In this document: piece by piece, positions 36,373 to 47,964 of the stretch | How the letters are laid out: every line of letters begins with the position of its first letter | How positions within the stretch are numbered: position 1 is the stretch's first letter | DNA from: Mauremys mutica | Lineage: Eukaryota; Chordata; Testudines; Geoemydidae | Assembly: GCF_020497125.1 (NCBI RefSeq) | Contig: NC_059077.1 | Span: forward strand, 23,134,840-23,198,839 | DNA length: 64,000 bases | Direction of reading: 5' to 3' | Notes under the pieces: generated by a model | The model's input: only the letters and a program-made list of their open reading frames with translations | Told to the model about the DNA's origin: nothing | Database searches by the model: none | Program-made: the position numbers and the translations under genes

Positions 36373-36757
36373 ACTGATACTACAGGGGAAGCTTGCCAAA
36401 AGGCCAAGAAATTATTTTCTCCCTGACTAAACTCACACAAAGCATGGTGTGTTCTTCATACCAACAATACAAATATTCAGGGTCCACTTATTATATGGTC
36501 AAAAAGGGGGAAAAGAAAGATGATTTTGTCCTGGGTAGTTGAAGCAGAATTGCATTAGTCCCTTGTGTACTGTGTTACTATAGCTATATAGTATACTATA
36601 CATTCAAAAATATACATATAGACCCAGGGACAGACTTTCACCTTCTTTGGTAGGTAGGTAGAGACATAAAAGTGGGTGCATTTCAGATGAGGGCCATTGG
36701 AGGAGTGTTCCCTTCCTCAGCTGGAGCCCACACAAGCTGTTCCCCATCAATTCTGTT

Positions 36758-37188
36758 CAGGGCCGCCCAGAGGATTCAGGGGGCCTGGGGTCTTTGGCGG
36801 CGGGGGGCCCCCCGCTTCGGCGGTAATTCAGCGACAGGGGGTCCTTCCACTCTGGGACCCACCACCAAAGTGCCCCAAAGACCTGCAGTGGGGGTCCCCC
36901 GCCGCCAAATTACCACCGAAGACCCGGGACTTCAGCGGCGGGTCCCGCTTTGGCGGTAATTCGGCGGCAGGGGGTCCTTCTGCCCTGGAGTGGAAGGTCC
37001 CCCCCGCTGCCGAATTGCCGATGATGACCCAGAGCGGAAGAAGCTCCGGGGGGTCCGGGTCCCGCAAGAGTTTTCTGGGGCCCCTGGAGCGAGTGAAGGA
37101 CCCTGCTCCTGGGGCCCCGAAAAACTCTCGTGGGGGCCCCTGCGGGGCCCGGGGCAAATTGCCCCACTTGCCCCTCTGGGTGGCCCTG
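36758..37188 (-). mobile_element. hAT-type GC-rich MITE (431 bp), same family as 44350-44773
   Basis: Starts cagggccgcccagaggattc and ends cccctctgggtggccctg. Perfect 8-bp target duplication attctgtt at 36750-36757 and 37189-37196. The interior has repeated 'ttcggcggtaattcggcggc' motifs. The 236-codon plus frame here is compositional. Confidence 0.92.
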
Positions 37189-37196
37189 ATTCTGTT

Positions 37197-38567
37197 CAGC
37201 CGAAGCTGCGCAGATAGGGAGGGCAGGAGCAGCTGCTCTTTATGTCAAGTTTCTCCAGATCCAGTTGATCACTGCTATGACAACCTTAAAAGATTTAATG
37301 CTGAAACAAATAGTATCACTTCCTCTTCACAACTTTTGCTCCCAGAGCAGATAGGGAGTGTGCAGCCACAGGGAGAGACAGATGACAGACCAGCCTTACT
37401 GCCATGAAGAAGGGAACCCTGCAGCCAACAAGAAGAACCTTGAGGATGGTATAGCAGGGATTTTCCATTCATACAGGTTCTTCCATATGACAGTAGCATT
37501 GGGCTATAAGGGGCTCAAACAAAGTGTAATATGCCAGAACTTGATGGAGAAAGGTGTGAAGAGGAATGCGGAGAGAAAGGGAGGAGGTAGAATTGGTACA
37601 ATTAGAAGAAATCTTGGTCCAGTAGCCTAAAATCTGAATAATCTTGACATTTGGAGTGAAATCCTGGTCCACTGAAGTCTATGGGGGTTTTGCTATTGAC
37701 TTCAATGGGCCCAGAATTTCACACATGTTTCTTGAATGATTCTTCCTCTTTGTCCCTCCAAGGCAACTGAAGTGGCTGGCAGCCCCTCCTCTCTGTCCAA
37801 AGGTTTCATCTCAGTTCAAGAAGTTCACTGTGTGGCTGTCTTCAGTCCATTGGATTTCCTGGAGTCATCTTTCTCTCTGTCGAGTTCCACAGGGCAGAGA
37901 TTGTCTTCATTTTTTGTCTCATAGCGTGAACCACATTGCTGGTGCTAAACTAGTAGTATAAATAATAAGGGATAAGTGGTCTAATCTGGGCACCTTGAAC
38001 ATTGGGAAAAGTTTTTAACTAGCAATAATCACGCCTCAGATTAACTTCATTGGCTATGATACTGCCACTCTACACTGTAAACAGAGCCACAGGAGGAATA
38101 CTGGGTAACTCCACTCTGAGTTATTTAAAAAAAAAAGAAAAGAAAAAAGAAAAAAAAAGCTATGATGAGAGCAGATATAAAAATACATGTGCTGTAATCC
38201 TCCCAAGCTCACTTGTGGGAGACATCTGTGACAAAGGGTAAAAAATCATTGGTTGTAAATACAGAACAATGGAACAAGAACAAAACAAGAACAAACAAGA
38301 AGTCACTAAATCTGAAAGCAATCTTCCTTTAAAAGCTCCTGTAGGAGCAACAATAGCTCAGGATTAGCAAAACAAACTATTCAGACGTGAAATAATAAAA
38401 CCTGAACTGGTCCAACAAGAAAGTGGGAGTGCAGTAGAATGATGTATGGGTGTTTTGGTCTATGAAACAAAGTTTAAGGATCTTGAACTACGGGAAGATT
38501 AAGCAGTGCAGGATTCTGCTTTACTTTGCACACAATCTCTGGGAGCAGACACAATCTGCTTCTTGTG
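37197..38567. other. Non-coding DNA, no gene recognised
   Basis: Contains a palindromic 'ttgacttcaatggg' motif at 37655-37715 and an A-rich low-complexity run at 38127-38159. No gene. Confidence 0.5.
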
Positions 38568-38569
38568 TA

Positions 38570-38764
38570 CAGACACCCCCCAACGTACGCAATCGTGCCA
38601 TTCCGGAAAGCCTTGCATAACTTGAATTTTGCGTAAGTCAGAAATGTATACCCATACATTGCGAAAAATTTCCACAACTTGAAAATCCAATTTCTGGCTT
38701 ATGGAACTTTTTCCGTAAGTGCAAATTTGCGTAAGTTGGGTCTTGCATAACCGGGGAGCGTCTG
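38570..38764. mobile_element. pogo/Tigger-type MITE (195 bp)
   Basis: Ends CAGACACCCCCCAACGTACG and, inverted, CAGACGCTCCCCGGTTATGC, with TA on each side (38568-38569 and 38765-38766), as for Tc1/mariner-pogo elements. 'ttgcgtaagt' motifs recur inside. Confidence 0.75.
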
Positions 38765-39088
38765 TAATGTGAGATAGAATCCAAGCCAGAAGCTGCAAAA
38801 AAAACCTAAACACCACAAAAGGCTAGTTAGAAGAACCTGTCAATATAATGCAATCACCTGTCCACATCTCCCTGTTCTAAGGGCCTGTGTGGTTCTAGCA
38901 TAATTTAGAGCACCCCTGAGGTTGCTGTACCTTATACTTAGCTGATGTGGCCTCTACAGGACCTGAGAGTGCAAGAGAATGTCCTCTTCCTTTACCATCC
39001 CCTTAGCATGCCCCCTGTGCAAAGGGCTGAGAGGAGGGATGTCACACAGCGCTATGCTGCTAAAGGAAGCTACCTATGCAAAGGGTAT

Positions 39089-40026
39089 TGTCACAGGGTG
39101 CTCTACTTAAACTGCTGGAGCACCTCCTTGGGGATGCATCTGGGGATTAGCTCTGCCAGGACAACACCCCTTCCTGCAGTTGTACTCCATCACACAGTCT
39201 CTCTCAGGACTCGGCTGCTCCCATGTCACAGCTTGGCCCTCTGGACTAATCACTGTAATTTTCCCCTTTGGGGAGGGGAAGGGGTGCATGTATCAAAGTG
39301 TCTTGGGACTCCCTGTCTTAGGCAGTCTTCCATTTCACTGCCCCTTAATATTATTGCTACTTTCCCAGTGGCTGGTAGGGGAACCCAGGCCCACCCTCTA
39401 TACTGGGTTCTAGCCCAAGGACTCTACAACAAGCAGTCAAGGTCTATACCAGGAGTCGGCAACCTTTCAGAAGTGGTGTGCCGAGTCTTCATTTATTCAC
39501 TCTAATTTAAGGTTTTGCGTGCCAGTAATACATTTTAACGTTTTTAGAAGGTCTCTTTCTATAAGTCTTTAATATATAACTCAACTATTGTGGTATGTAA
39601 AGTAAATGTTTTTAAAATGTTTAAGAAGCTTCATTTAAAATTAAATTAAAATGCAAAGCCCCCCGGACCGGTGGCCAGGACTCGGGCAGTGTGAGTGCCA
39701 CTGAAAATCAGCTCGCGTGCCGCCTTCGGCACACGTGCCATAGGTTGCCTACCCCGGTCTATACAGTACTGAACATTACTGCTGTGTCCCTGAGCTACTT
39801 CCTACTTTACCATCTCTCACTCTGAGAGTAACTACCATTTTTCACCATACTACCCTCTTATACGCTCTGCTACTGGGCCTTATACAGGCCCCTCCTTTTC
39901 GTGTCCAGCTGAGCTTCATCTCTAATTAGTCCTTGCTCCTTATCTCTTCCTCGAGGTGCAGCTTAGGCAGTTAATCAACCCACCTAGCCATCTTCAGGCC
40001 TTGTGTGGGGTGTACTCCCCATCACA
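39089..40026 (-). mobile_element. Solo LTR carrying a nested MITE (938 bp)
   Basis: TGTCACAGGG ... CCCCATCACA with a 5-bp target duplication ggtat at 39084-39088 and 40027-40031. A TATA-like gtataagg on the minus strand lies near 39875-39885. It is related to 27677-28393 through the shared 'gaacccaggcccaccctcta' segment. It is about 623 bp without the MITE at 39450-39756 and its duplication. Confidence 0.75.
39450..39756 (-). mobile_element. hAT-type MITE (307 bp) nested in a solo LTR
   Basis: Starts caggagtcggcaacctttca and ends taggttgcctaccccg. Perfect 8-bp target duplication gtctatac at 39442-39449 and 39757-39764. It is the inverse orientation of 19200-19509. Confidence 0.93.
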
Positions 40027-40099
40027 GGTATATATCAGCTTTGTGGCTCCTTCATGCTGGTAGACTAGAATCTACCTACTCACTATAACAATTACTCTT

Positions 40100-40310
40100 A
40101 GCTCTTCTATAGTGCTTCTAATCCATAGATCACAAAGGGCTTTATAAAGGAAGGTTAGTATCATTTCCTTCATTTTACAGATGGGAAAACGGAGGCACTG
40201 ACAGCTGAAGTGACTTGCCCAAGATCCCATAGTGGGTCAGAGACAGACCCAAGAATAAGATCTAGGTTTCCTGATTCGCAGCCTCATGCTCTGCACCCTT
40301 CATATGCAAC
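40100..40310 (+). repeat. MIR-like CORE-SINE fragment
   Basis: Contains the MIR-type core 'cattttacagatgggaaaac', 'ggaggcactgacag' and 'tgacttgcccaagatccca', followed by the usual tail (tttcctgattc ... ctctgcaccctt). Confidence 0.75.
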
Positions 40311-41142
40311 AGTACAAAGGAGGGTCTTGAACTGGAGACATGACTATGGAATCCATGGCTACACAGTTTGAATGCCAAAACCCCCTGTGTGTGTATGTAC
40401 GAGGGGAGGGGAGGAGTGGGCACTCCAGTAGCAACCAAAAATAGTTCTGCTATCTCTCTGCGGCCTGGGAGGGATGGTAACTCCCATAAGCATGGCCTGA
40501 TTCCTAGAGAGGGGCATGGGAACCTGGATATAACCCCTTAGTGATTTTTTTAAAATGAAAGAAGAGGATGATTTTTAAACAGAATGAGGTTCAAAAAGTG
40601 GCAGCAGCTATTTTTGGGCACCCAAAGGGGAACTTGCAGAGGAATAGATGAAAGCACTGTTTTGCATAAAATAAATCTAACCTAGAGTGCAGTCAGGCTC
40701 TCTAAAAGAAATTAAGATGATTTTACAATTTTATACAAACCGTGGGAACAAAGTTTTTAAGAGAGTTATCCTCAATTACAATTTTTTGAGACGATGAACA
40801 GTATTTCACTCTGATCTAATTAGTATTATATTCACCAAAGGTTGAAAATTATACAATAATGGAGCCAGAATTTGTTGGAGACTAAATGTATGACATGCTA
40901 CTGCTACACATGCCCTCCAAAACTCAACCTTATAACAATTAGCATTAAGATTGAGAGTGTAAATTAACTATAGTCCAAAAATTTAAAATTTAGGAGGCCT
41001 GATTCTCCACTTTATTACACCACTTTTATGCTAGGGTAACTAAATCCATGGGTTACACTGGAATTTCACTGACATTAGATTGTTCCACAAATCAAGCACA
41101 AGATTCCTAAACCATGATTAAGTCAGCCATGTTGCATATATG
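40311..41142. other. Non-coding DNA, no gene recognised
   Basis: No frames of note. 'cctgattctccactttattac' at about 40998 may be another scrap of the 14964 MITE family. Confidence 0.4.
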
Positions 41143-41250
41143 TAGGGTGACCAGATAGCAAGTGTGAAAAATCGGGATGGGGCGGGGTGGGGGTGTAATA
41201 GGGTCCTATATAAGACAAAGCCCTTCATATCGGGATGGTCCCCAATAATA
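41143..41250. mobile_element. Truncated 'tagggtgacc' MITE
   Basis: Starts tagggtgaccagatagcaag and follows the 41941 and 43756 copies through 'gtgtgaaaaatcggga' and 'atataagacaaagccc'. It fades at about 41250 before the expected inverted right end, so no target duplication can be read. Confidence 0.75.
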
Positions 41251-41491
41251 TGGAATGTTATATGGGATATATGTAGTATTTTTGGCCAAGTGAAGCAAGG
41301 CCCTACACCCAACTTGATGGCATTTCTCACCACATCAGATCAATTCCAACATTTCAGGGAATGTTTTAGGCATCAGTGGGAAGAAACCTGTTGATTTTGG
41401 TGAAAATCAGAAGTAGGGAAAGTTGGGCAAACAGAGGTCATGGCTTCTGGTTAGCGCAGCCAGCTGCTTCAACTACCTCTGCAATTGTCTA

Positions 41492-41902
41492 CAGTGGTGG
41501 CTCTCAACCTTTCCAGACTACTGTACCCCATTCAGGAGTCAGTTTTGTCTTGCATACTCCAAGTTTCACCTCACTTAAAAAGTACTTGCTTACAAAATCA
41601 GATGTAAAAATACAAAAGTGTCACAGCACACTATTACTGAAAAATTGCTTACTTGCTCATTTTTAGCATATAATTATAAAATAAATCAGTTGGAATATAA
41701 ATATTGTACTTACATTTCAGAATATAGTATAAAAAGCAGTATAAACAAATCATTGCATGAAATTTTAGTTTGTACTGACTTTGCTATGGATTTTTATGTA
41801 GCCCATTGTAAAAGTAGGCAAATATCTAGATGAGTTGATGTACCCCCTGGAAGACCTCTGCATACCCCAAGGGGTATGCGTACCCCTGGCTGAGAACTGC
41901 TG
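41492..41902. mobile_element. hAT-type MITE ('cagtggttctcaacc'-like ends, about 411 bp)
   Basis: Left end cagtggtggctctcaacc; right end, inverted, cagcagttctcagcc, preceded by gtatgcgtacccctgg. The termini resemble the CAGTGGTTCTCAACC hAT type. The flanks give no exact 8-bp match at these limits, so the ends may be off by a few bases. Confidence 0.65.
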
Positions 41903-41940
41903 GTCTATAGATCAAATAACCAGTTGATGACAGCCATTAG

Positions 41941-42065
41941 TAGGGAGACCAGACAGCAAGTGTGAAAAATCGGGACAGCGGGTGCGGGGGTAATAGGAGC
42001 CTACATAAGAAAAAGCCCCAAATATCAGGACTGTCCCTATAAAATTGGGACATCTGGTCACCCTA
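41941..42065. mobile_element. 'tagggtgacc' MITE, complete (125 bp)
   Basis: Starts tagggagaccagacagcaag and ends gacatctggtcaccctta-type sequence (tctggtcacccta). Perfect 8-bp target duplication gccattag at 41933-41940 and 42066-42073. Inverted arms make up most of the element. Confidence 0.92.
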
Positions 42066-42073
42066 GCCATTAG

Positions 42074-43069
42074 TATCTTCCAGTATGACACCACTCTCCA
42101 TTTCAACTCTGCCCATAGTCCCAATAGGTTTTAAAATGCTGGCACCTTGAATGACTTCTCTTCCAGACAGAAAGAAAATAAATAAGAATGGTAAAGGGAA
42201 GGGAAGATTGGGGAGCACACAGAACCTCTAATATGGGGGAGAATGGGAGACTTTGGTATGGAGGAGAAAAGGGGAGTAGGAGGAGGATTGGAGGGTGGCA
42301 CACAGGGAGCTTGTGGGAAAAATGAAGAGATGCAAGGAGCCCTTGGTGTGTGCAATGAGCTCAGCCTACAGAAGCAATGGAGTGTGTGACTCTAGTACTT
42401 TGAAGGTATGCATTTTACAGCATAAACAGGAATACAAAATCCTACATATATGCAATGTGCCCTATAATGTTAATGCATAAAATGCTATTGTTGTATAAAA
42501 TGCAACTTTCATATGTTCCTATTTTTGTGCAAGTTAAATTCTCAGCCTTAGCATTAGATTAACATAGTTTTTCATTTTTCATTTCCCTGTGTTTTTTAAA
42601 AGAAAAATGAAGAAGAAAGAGGGAAAATGGTGTTGGTGGATTTATTTGATTCTGTTCTCACAGTCAAAGTAAATATCACTGCACAATATAGGGATCACAC
42701 ATTCATTTCTGTAAGTGCACTTCCTTATGACACTGGTGTGGTTTTCACAGTACCAATACATGTGGCTATTATAACAACCACATGGGTGTTTGGGGGAAGT
42801 GCTCACTGGTGAATGTTGAGAGTGAGGGAGGATCTGGGCTGAGAGGCTAGTTGCAGTTATTAGGAAGAGGTCATGGGCTTGTGAAGTGGAACCAAATATA
42901 GGGGATTATTAATGAGGTACATTAATATGTATCTGTCATGCTCTGACGGATCAGCTAAAATCCATCAACTATAGGGATGGATTTTTCATGGGATGTTAGT
43001 GACAAGAAGTGTGGTCTTAATAGGGGAATTTGTAAGTTTGTGAACCGAGGCTTTCTCAGGTAGGGATTG
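42074..43069. other. Non-coding DNA, no gene recognised
   Basis: No recognisable gene or repeat boundary. Confidence 0.5.
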
Positions 43070-43077
43070 GAGAGCTC

Positions 43078-43451
43078 CATAGGCCCTGACTCTGTGGGAG
43101 CTCCAGGGCTGGAACACCCACGAAAAAAAATTAGTGGGTGACCCCTTCCCCCCGGCGCCTCCTACCCGCTGGCAGCCCCACCGATCAACTCCTCCCCTGC
43201 CCTCCCAGTGCCTCCCACCCACCGTAGATCAGCTGTTCTGTGCTGTGCAGGAGAGGCTCTGGGAAGAGGGAGGAAACTGGGGAAGGGGGATGGGGCGCGT
43301 ATGGGGGAGAGGGTGAAACTGGTGGGGAATAGGCAGGGCAGGGTTGGGAATAGGTGAGGTGGGGGTGAGGGCTTGGGGGAAGGGGTGGAGTGGGGGTGAG
43401 ACTTGGGGCGGAGCGGGCGGGAGTTGATCAAGGAGGAAGCCGGTGCCTGTG
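43078..43451. mobile_element. hAT-type MITE (374 bp), same family as 15837-16207
   Basis: Starts cataggccctgactctgtgg and ends aggaagccggtgcctgtg. Perfect 8-bp target duplication gagagctc at 43070-43077 and 43452-43459. GC-rich 'ggggtgagg' repeats in the right half give the spurious Pro/Ser frames on the minus strand. Confidence 0.92.
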
Positions 43452-43489
43452 GAGAGCTCCCTATAAACATCCACAAAAATTACCTCATT

Positions 43490-43920
43490 ATGCTTCTTCA
43501 AATCCCTCCTTTACTGTGATGCCTACAAAAACTTGACAACAGTTAGGCTGCTGGTGAACTGAGACCACTGCCTAGCATGCTGGCCAACACTGTCGGTCTG
43601 TATCCATCCCTTGTCTCATGTCTTATACAGATTGAAAGCACTTTGTTATTATTATTTATGTGTATGATAGTAATGCCATGGCACTCCGATTGTGGCCCAA
43701 GACCCAATTGTGGTAGATGCTGCACACACACACAGAACAAAAAGACAGTCTCTGTTAGGGTGACCAGATGTTCCGATTTTATAGGGACAGTCCCAATATT
43801 TGGGGCTTTGTCTTATATAGGTGCTTATTGCCCCCCTTCTCCGCTCATCCCTGTTCTGATTTTTCACACTTGCTATCTGGTCACCCTAGTCTCTGTCCCA
43901 AAGAGTTTACAATCTAAGGG
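43490..43920. repeat. Old amniote repeat, rearranged, with a MITE inserted
   Basis: The part 43640-43920 shares its layout with 12845-12979 (ttattattattta ... gagtttacaatctaagg) and is split by the MITE at 43756. The part 43497-43595 looks like the inverted tail of the same repeat family. The relative orientation of the two parts suggests a rearrangement. The family was recognised from memory only. Confidence 0.45.
43756..43888. mobile_element. 'tagggtgacc' MITE, complete (133 bp)
   Basis: Starts tagggtgaccagatgttccg and ends tgctatctggtcacccta. Perfect 8-bp target duplication gtctctgt at 43748-43755 and 43889-43896. Confidence 0.93.
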
Positions 43921-44349
43921 GTAGAAAGGGTCAGAGGGCTGCTGCCAACGAGAGGCTTCTGGGAAGCGCCTGCCACAGCTAGAGATACACTGGGAGGGAA
44001 AGCAGGGTAGGCATTTTTCATCAGCAAAGTGCCTCATGATGTGGCTGGGGCTGTCCACAGTGGCTCATCTTCCACGTCCAGTGGCTCTGGTCCCTCCTTG
44101 TGCCCATCCTTGAGCTGGTTTAACCTGGAGCCACAAGCCAGGAAGGTGGAATGGTTTAGCTCTTCCCAGCTCCATCCAGTCTCTCCAGGTCTAACCCTTC
44201 CCTACCTGACCCACCTCTCTGGGTCTCACCCCTCTCCCCTTGCTGAACCACACCCACACACCAGCTGGAACTAGGGGTGCTGGCTTGAAGTGGTTCCCCT
44301 CACATAGAGGATTCACAGGTTGATTCAGTGGCTCTCAGCACCCCCACAT

Positions 44350-44773
44350 CAGGGCTGCCCAGAGGGGGGACTGGGGCAATTTGCCCCAGACCCCGGGCCC
44401 TGCAGGGGCCCCCACAAGAGTTTTTCGGGGCCCCTGGAGCGGGGTCCTTCACTCACTCTGGGGACCCCGGAAAACTCTTGCAGGGCCCGAGCCCCCGGAG
44501 CTTCTTCTGCTCCGGGTCTTCGGCGGCAGGGGGTCCTTCCGCCCCGGGGCAGAAGGACCCCCTGCCACCGAATTACCGCCAAAGTGGGACCCGCTGCCGA
44601 AGTGCCGGGTCTTCGGCGGTAATTCGGCAGCGGGCGGTCCCCGCCGCGGGTCTTCGGGGCACTTTGGCGGCAGGTCCCGGAGCGGAAGGACCCCCTGCCG
44701 CCGAATTACTGCTGAAGCGGGGCCCCCCCGCCGCCTAAGACCCCAGGCCCCCTGAATCCTCTGGGCAGCCCTG
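44350..44773 (+). mobile_element. hAT-type GC-rich MITE (424 bp) beside the RAI14 promoter
   Basis: Starts cagggctgcccagagggg and ends cctctgggcagccctg. Perfect 8-bp target duplication ccccacat at 44342-44349 and 44774-44781. It is the inverse orientation of 36758-37188. It ends a few hundred bases upstream of the GC-rich promoter region. Confidence 0.93.
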
Positions 44774-44889
44774 CCCCACATACAAATTGTTCCAGCTCCC
44801 CTGCTCACCCAGTTTCCCCGCTCCTTCCTCTTCCCCCATCCTTCCCATCTCTTTTTACCTCCTGCCCCCTTCCTTCATCTACCCCCTGA

Positions 44890-45374
44890 CTCTCCCCCCC
44901 AGAGCCCTGGGCGCATGCCCCGGCTTCTCCAGGGCAGTGAGCGGCTGGGGACGGGAACTGCAGCCGCAGCCACCGCTGGGGGCGCTACAGAGCAGCGACC
45001 TGCCGCAGCAGCGGCTCGGAGGGGCGCAACCCCGCCTGCCACGTGACTCTCAGAATGTCGGGCTCAAGCCCCAGCCCGGCGCCGAGCTGTGTCCCCGCGC
45101 CCCACACCTCAACAGGGGCAGGAGCGCTGCGGTCACGTGGGCTCAGAGTGATGTAATTCCCCTCCCTCCTCCTCCTGCCCCTCCCCGAGCAGTCGGAACG
45201 TTGGGAGCTGGGCGCTCGCTGCGTGTGTGTGGCTCGCGCTGACCACCACCAGCAGCAGGAAACTTTCCCAGGGCAGCTGCTGCTCCGCTTCCCTCTCCCC
45301 GGCCAGCGTGTCGGGCGCTGAGCGTGTGCAGCTCCGGAGCCGCCGGCGGCAGCAGGGCAAGGAGCCTGCATGGG
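44890..45374 (+). promoter_or_regulatory. RAI14: GC-rich (CpG-island-like) promoter of RAI14
   Basis: A CpG-dense block outside any transposon, with two palindromic E-boxes, CACGTG at 45040-45045 and again at 45134-45139 (gtcacgtggg, USF-like). It has C/T-rich tracts and no clear TATA box, as in a dispersed vertebrate promoter. It leads into the likely first exon. The link to RAI14 rests on the first coding exon lying 13.5 kb downstream on the same strand with no other gene between; there is no transcript evidence. Confidence 0.6.
45190..45374 (+). other. RAI14: Probable non-coding exon 1 of RAI14
   Basis: GC-rich sequence ending catggg followed by gtgagt at 45375-45380, a strong splice donor. 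The start is a guess: no initiator or cap site can be fixed from sequence. There is no long frame joined to the downstream exon, so it would be 5' untranslated, consistent with the ATG in the next exon. Another upstream exon or an alternative promoter cannot be excluded. Confidence 0.5.
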
Positions 45375-45414
45375 GTGAGTGTCCTCACAGAAGTTGGCAT
45401 CTATTTATCCAGCG

Positions 45415-45433
45415 CTCTCTCTCTCTCTCTCTC
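45415..45433. repeat. (CT)n microsatellite
   Basis: Short CT run followed by a run of T, 40 bp past the exon 1 donor. Confidence 0.9.
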
Positions 45434-46806
45434 TTTTTTTATTGTGTCCTGTTCCCACCCCTTCCTTTTGTTATTGGGAATTCAGGGAGCAGAGTGGCTG
45501 GGCAGGAGGCTATGAATCGGGGCATTGTGTGCATGGCTCAGCCCACAGAGAACGGGCAGGGGAAGGAGGAGGCGAAGTGGGGAGCCTGCTGCCTGCTCCT
45601 GGGGTCTCTAGGAAAAGGGGGGTAGGAATGCGGTGCCTGTGGAGGGGAGAGATGCACGCTCGCTGGAAGGAGGGGCGGAGGGAATGAATGGGCGAGACGG
45701 AGGCAGGGGAGCTCTCCAGGCTCGACCCTTGTTGCTTCCGTCTCTCCTCCCGTGCTCCTGGAGCCCTGAAGTTTGGAGAGACCGGGAGGGAGGCAGTGGT
45801 AGCAGGCAAGGATTTCATAGCCGCTCTCCTTTATTGTGAGTCAGCCTGTGATTTCCAGGGCTCGGGGCTCTGCCTCCACTGAGTGAGTGGGAGGCCTCCT
45901 CTCTGCGGAGCGGTGGAGGAACAAGTTTCCTTAAGGAGAGGGAAGAGTTTGCAGGCGGTGTGGGTCGCCGCGTTGGGCTTTCTGCTCTCTGGAGCACGGG
46001 GAGATTTCTCTCTGCTCCCCTCCCACCAGAAGCTGCTGATAGTGCGTTTCCTTTAGCAGAAAGTTAGGTTTTCCCCCCACCGCCGTGCGTCTGGATTTGA
46101 AGAGGATCCAGAGGGCCGTGCACAGCAGCCAGTGACTCAACTGCAACTTTTTTTTACACTAGTCTCTCTCCTGTGGTGGGTCGCATCAGGGCTTTGGAGA
46201 GTTGACAGCTGCAGCTCATGTGTGAGTAATAATAGCCTAGCTTTAGTAAACTGTAAGCGGTAGCAGTCAGCATCTATGGATTTCTCTCCCGAAGAAGCTC
46301 CTCCCCTGCCAAGGTATCTCTGTCTCACAGGCAGGGTTTGGGGAAAGATCTCCTAGTGGAATTTGGTGTGTGTGTGTGGATATCTATCTATAAATATATA
46401 AAATCACCTTTTTTTGTTATGTTGCTGAAGCTCTTACTCTAAATGCCCAAAGTTTCTGTAAATAATGCTTAATCCTTTCCCCTTTTTTACCCTCATATGG
46501 GATTTTTACCATTTGTGTAGCAAGGGATGCTGGGACTGCTTAACAGAAGAGGTTCTAATTCTCTTGATCGGAACCTACCATAGCTTTATTGCAAATAATA
46601 AAATACCTCACTTAATGCCCTTGTAAAATATCAAATTCAAAGCTGTAGTTAAAATTGTCAGCATTTGCATTAAAAGTATAAACCTCTCTTCTGGTGTTCG
46701 CATCTCCGTTGGTGAAATTTTTCTCCATCCAGAAACAGTCATGTACATATGGGAGTTATGAGGACTGAGTTTAAAGTAACTTTTGAGAAAAGTGGCCAAA
46801 ACAGAC

Positions 46807-46829
46807 GTGTGTGTGTGTGTGTGTGTGTG
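46807..46829. repeat. (GT)n microsatellite
   Basis: Uninterrupted GT run. Confidence 0.95.
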
Positions 46830-47964
46830 AGTACCCCCCAACCCCTTTCCTGTTTTTTACTCTTTAAGATGGGTTACCTTGTCCTTGACTCTGTCTGTTT
46901 AAATTTGGCCAGAATAGGAATGGTTTCTTCCTTTACTTTCCAATGGAATTTTTTTTGAAAGACAAATTTCCCTGCAGTCTTGGCAAAACAAATATTGTAG
47001 GGCATTCTGCCTGTGCTCTAATCTGAGAGTAAAATCCATTAATCTGTTTTTGTTGTTCAGGCTCTGAAAGATGTAGAAAGTAAAGTACAGAGATACTTTG
47101 TATTATTTGCACTAAGCTAGATTCTTAACGTTCAAAGTTACTCTGAGTAGCATAAGGACCTTGCTTTTTTAGTTTTTTTTAAACCTGATGTCCTTCCTAT
47201 ATAATTTTCTTTTTTACTGTTATGAACTAAATTTATCTTAAAAGTTCATAACTGCAAAAGTAGCAGTTTAAGGGGATACTGAGGGTAAAAAGTTTCAGTT
47301 TATTGGAAATAATCTTATCAGATCAGGATTTCCCACAGGTGACAATTAAAAATGGACCGGATTAGTAACCCAGTCAGATCCACACTGGAGTTCATATTTC
47401 TAATTCTTACCAAAAACCTGTGAAGAGGATTTTCCTTCCCCTCTCCTTTTTTTTTTGGCTGTATTGTATTACTTGTCAAATCATTTTAGTTTCTCACTGA
47501 AAAATCTACTTTTAAATATTCCTCCGTTTAAGAACATGAACCTGTAATAGAATATAAATATGGTTAATGATTATGCATGCAAAACACTCACTGTACTGAC
47601 AGATTTTAAACATTTATTGTCCAATCATCAGTTGTGCATTTTGAAGCCTCTTATTTAGTGCCATCTCCCTGCTGGTTTCAGAATAGCATTAAAAAGCTTA
47701 AAACACCAAATATATGTATATTACTAGACCAGACACTCTAGACTGATTAGGTGGAATTTATAAATCTCTAGACGTGCTTAGCTTTTGGCACACACTCATA
47801 AAGAGAGGTAAGTGAACTTTTTTGTATTTGCTAATGAAAGAGTCACACAACAACTACATAAACAGAGGTGTGAAAGAGCATTTGAGAAGAACAACACAAG
47901 ACTTGTTTAGAACCAGACATTCTGTCTGATAGAGAAGCAAAGTGCCTTGCCAACATTTACCTGT

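Noticed and set aside
36672..37407. 236-codon Gly/Pro-rich frame
   Set aside because: Explained by the MITE 36758-37188.
43162..43501. Pro/Ser-rich minus-strand protein
   Set aside because: Antisense of the G-rich half of the MITE 43078-43451.
45379..45687. Coding continuation past exon 1 (100- to 132-codon frames)
   Set aside because: They read through the strong donor at 45375 into intron DNA, have no domain, and the RAI14 start codon is in the next exon.
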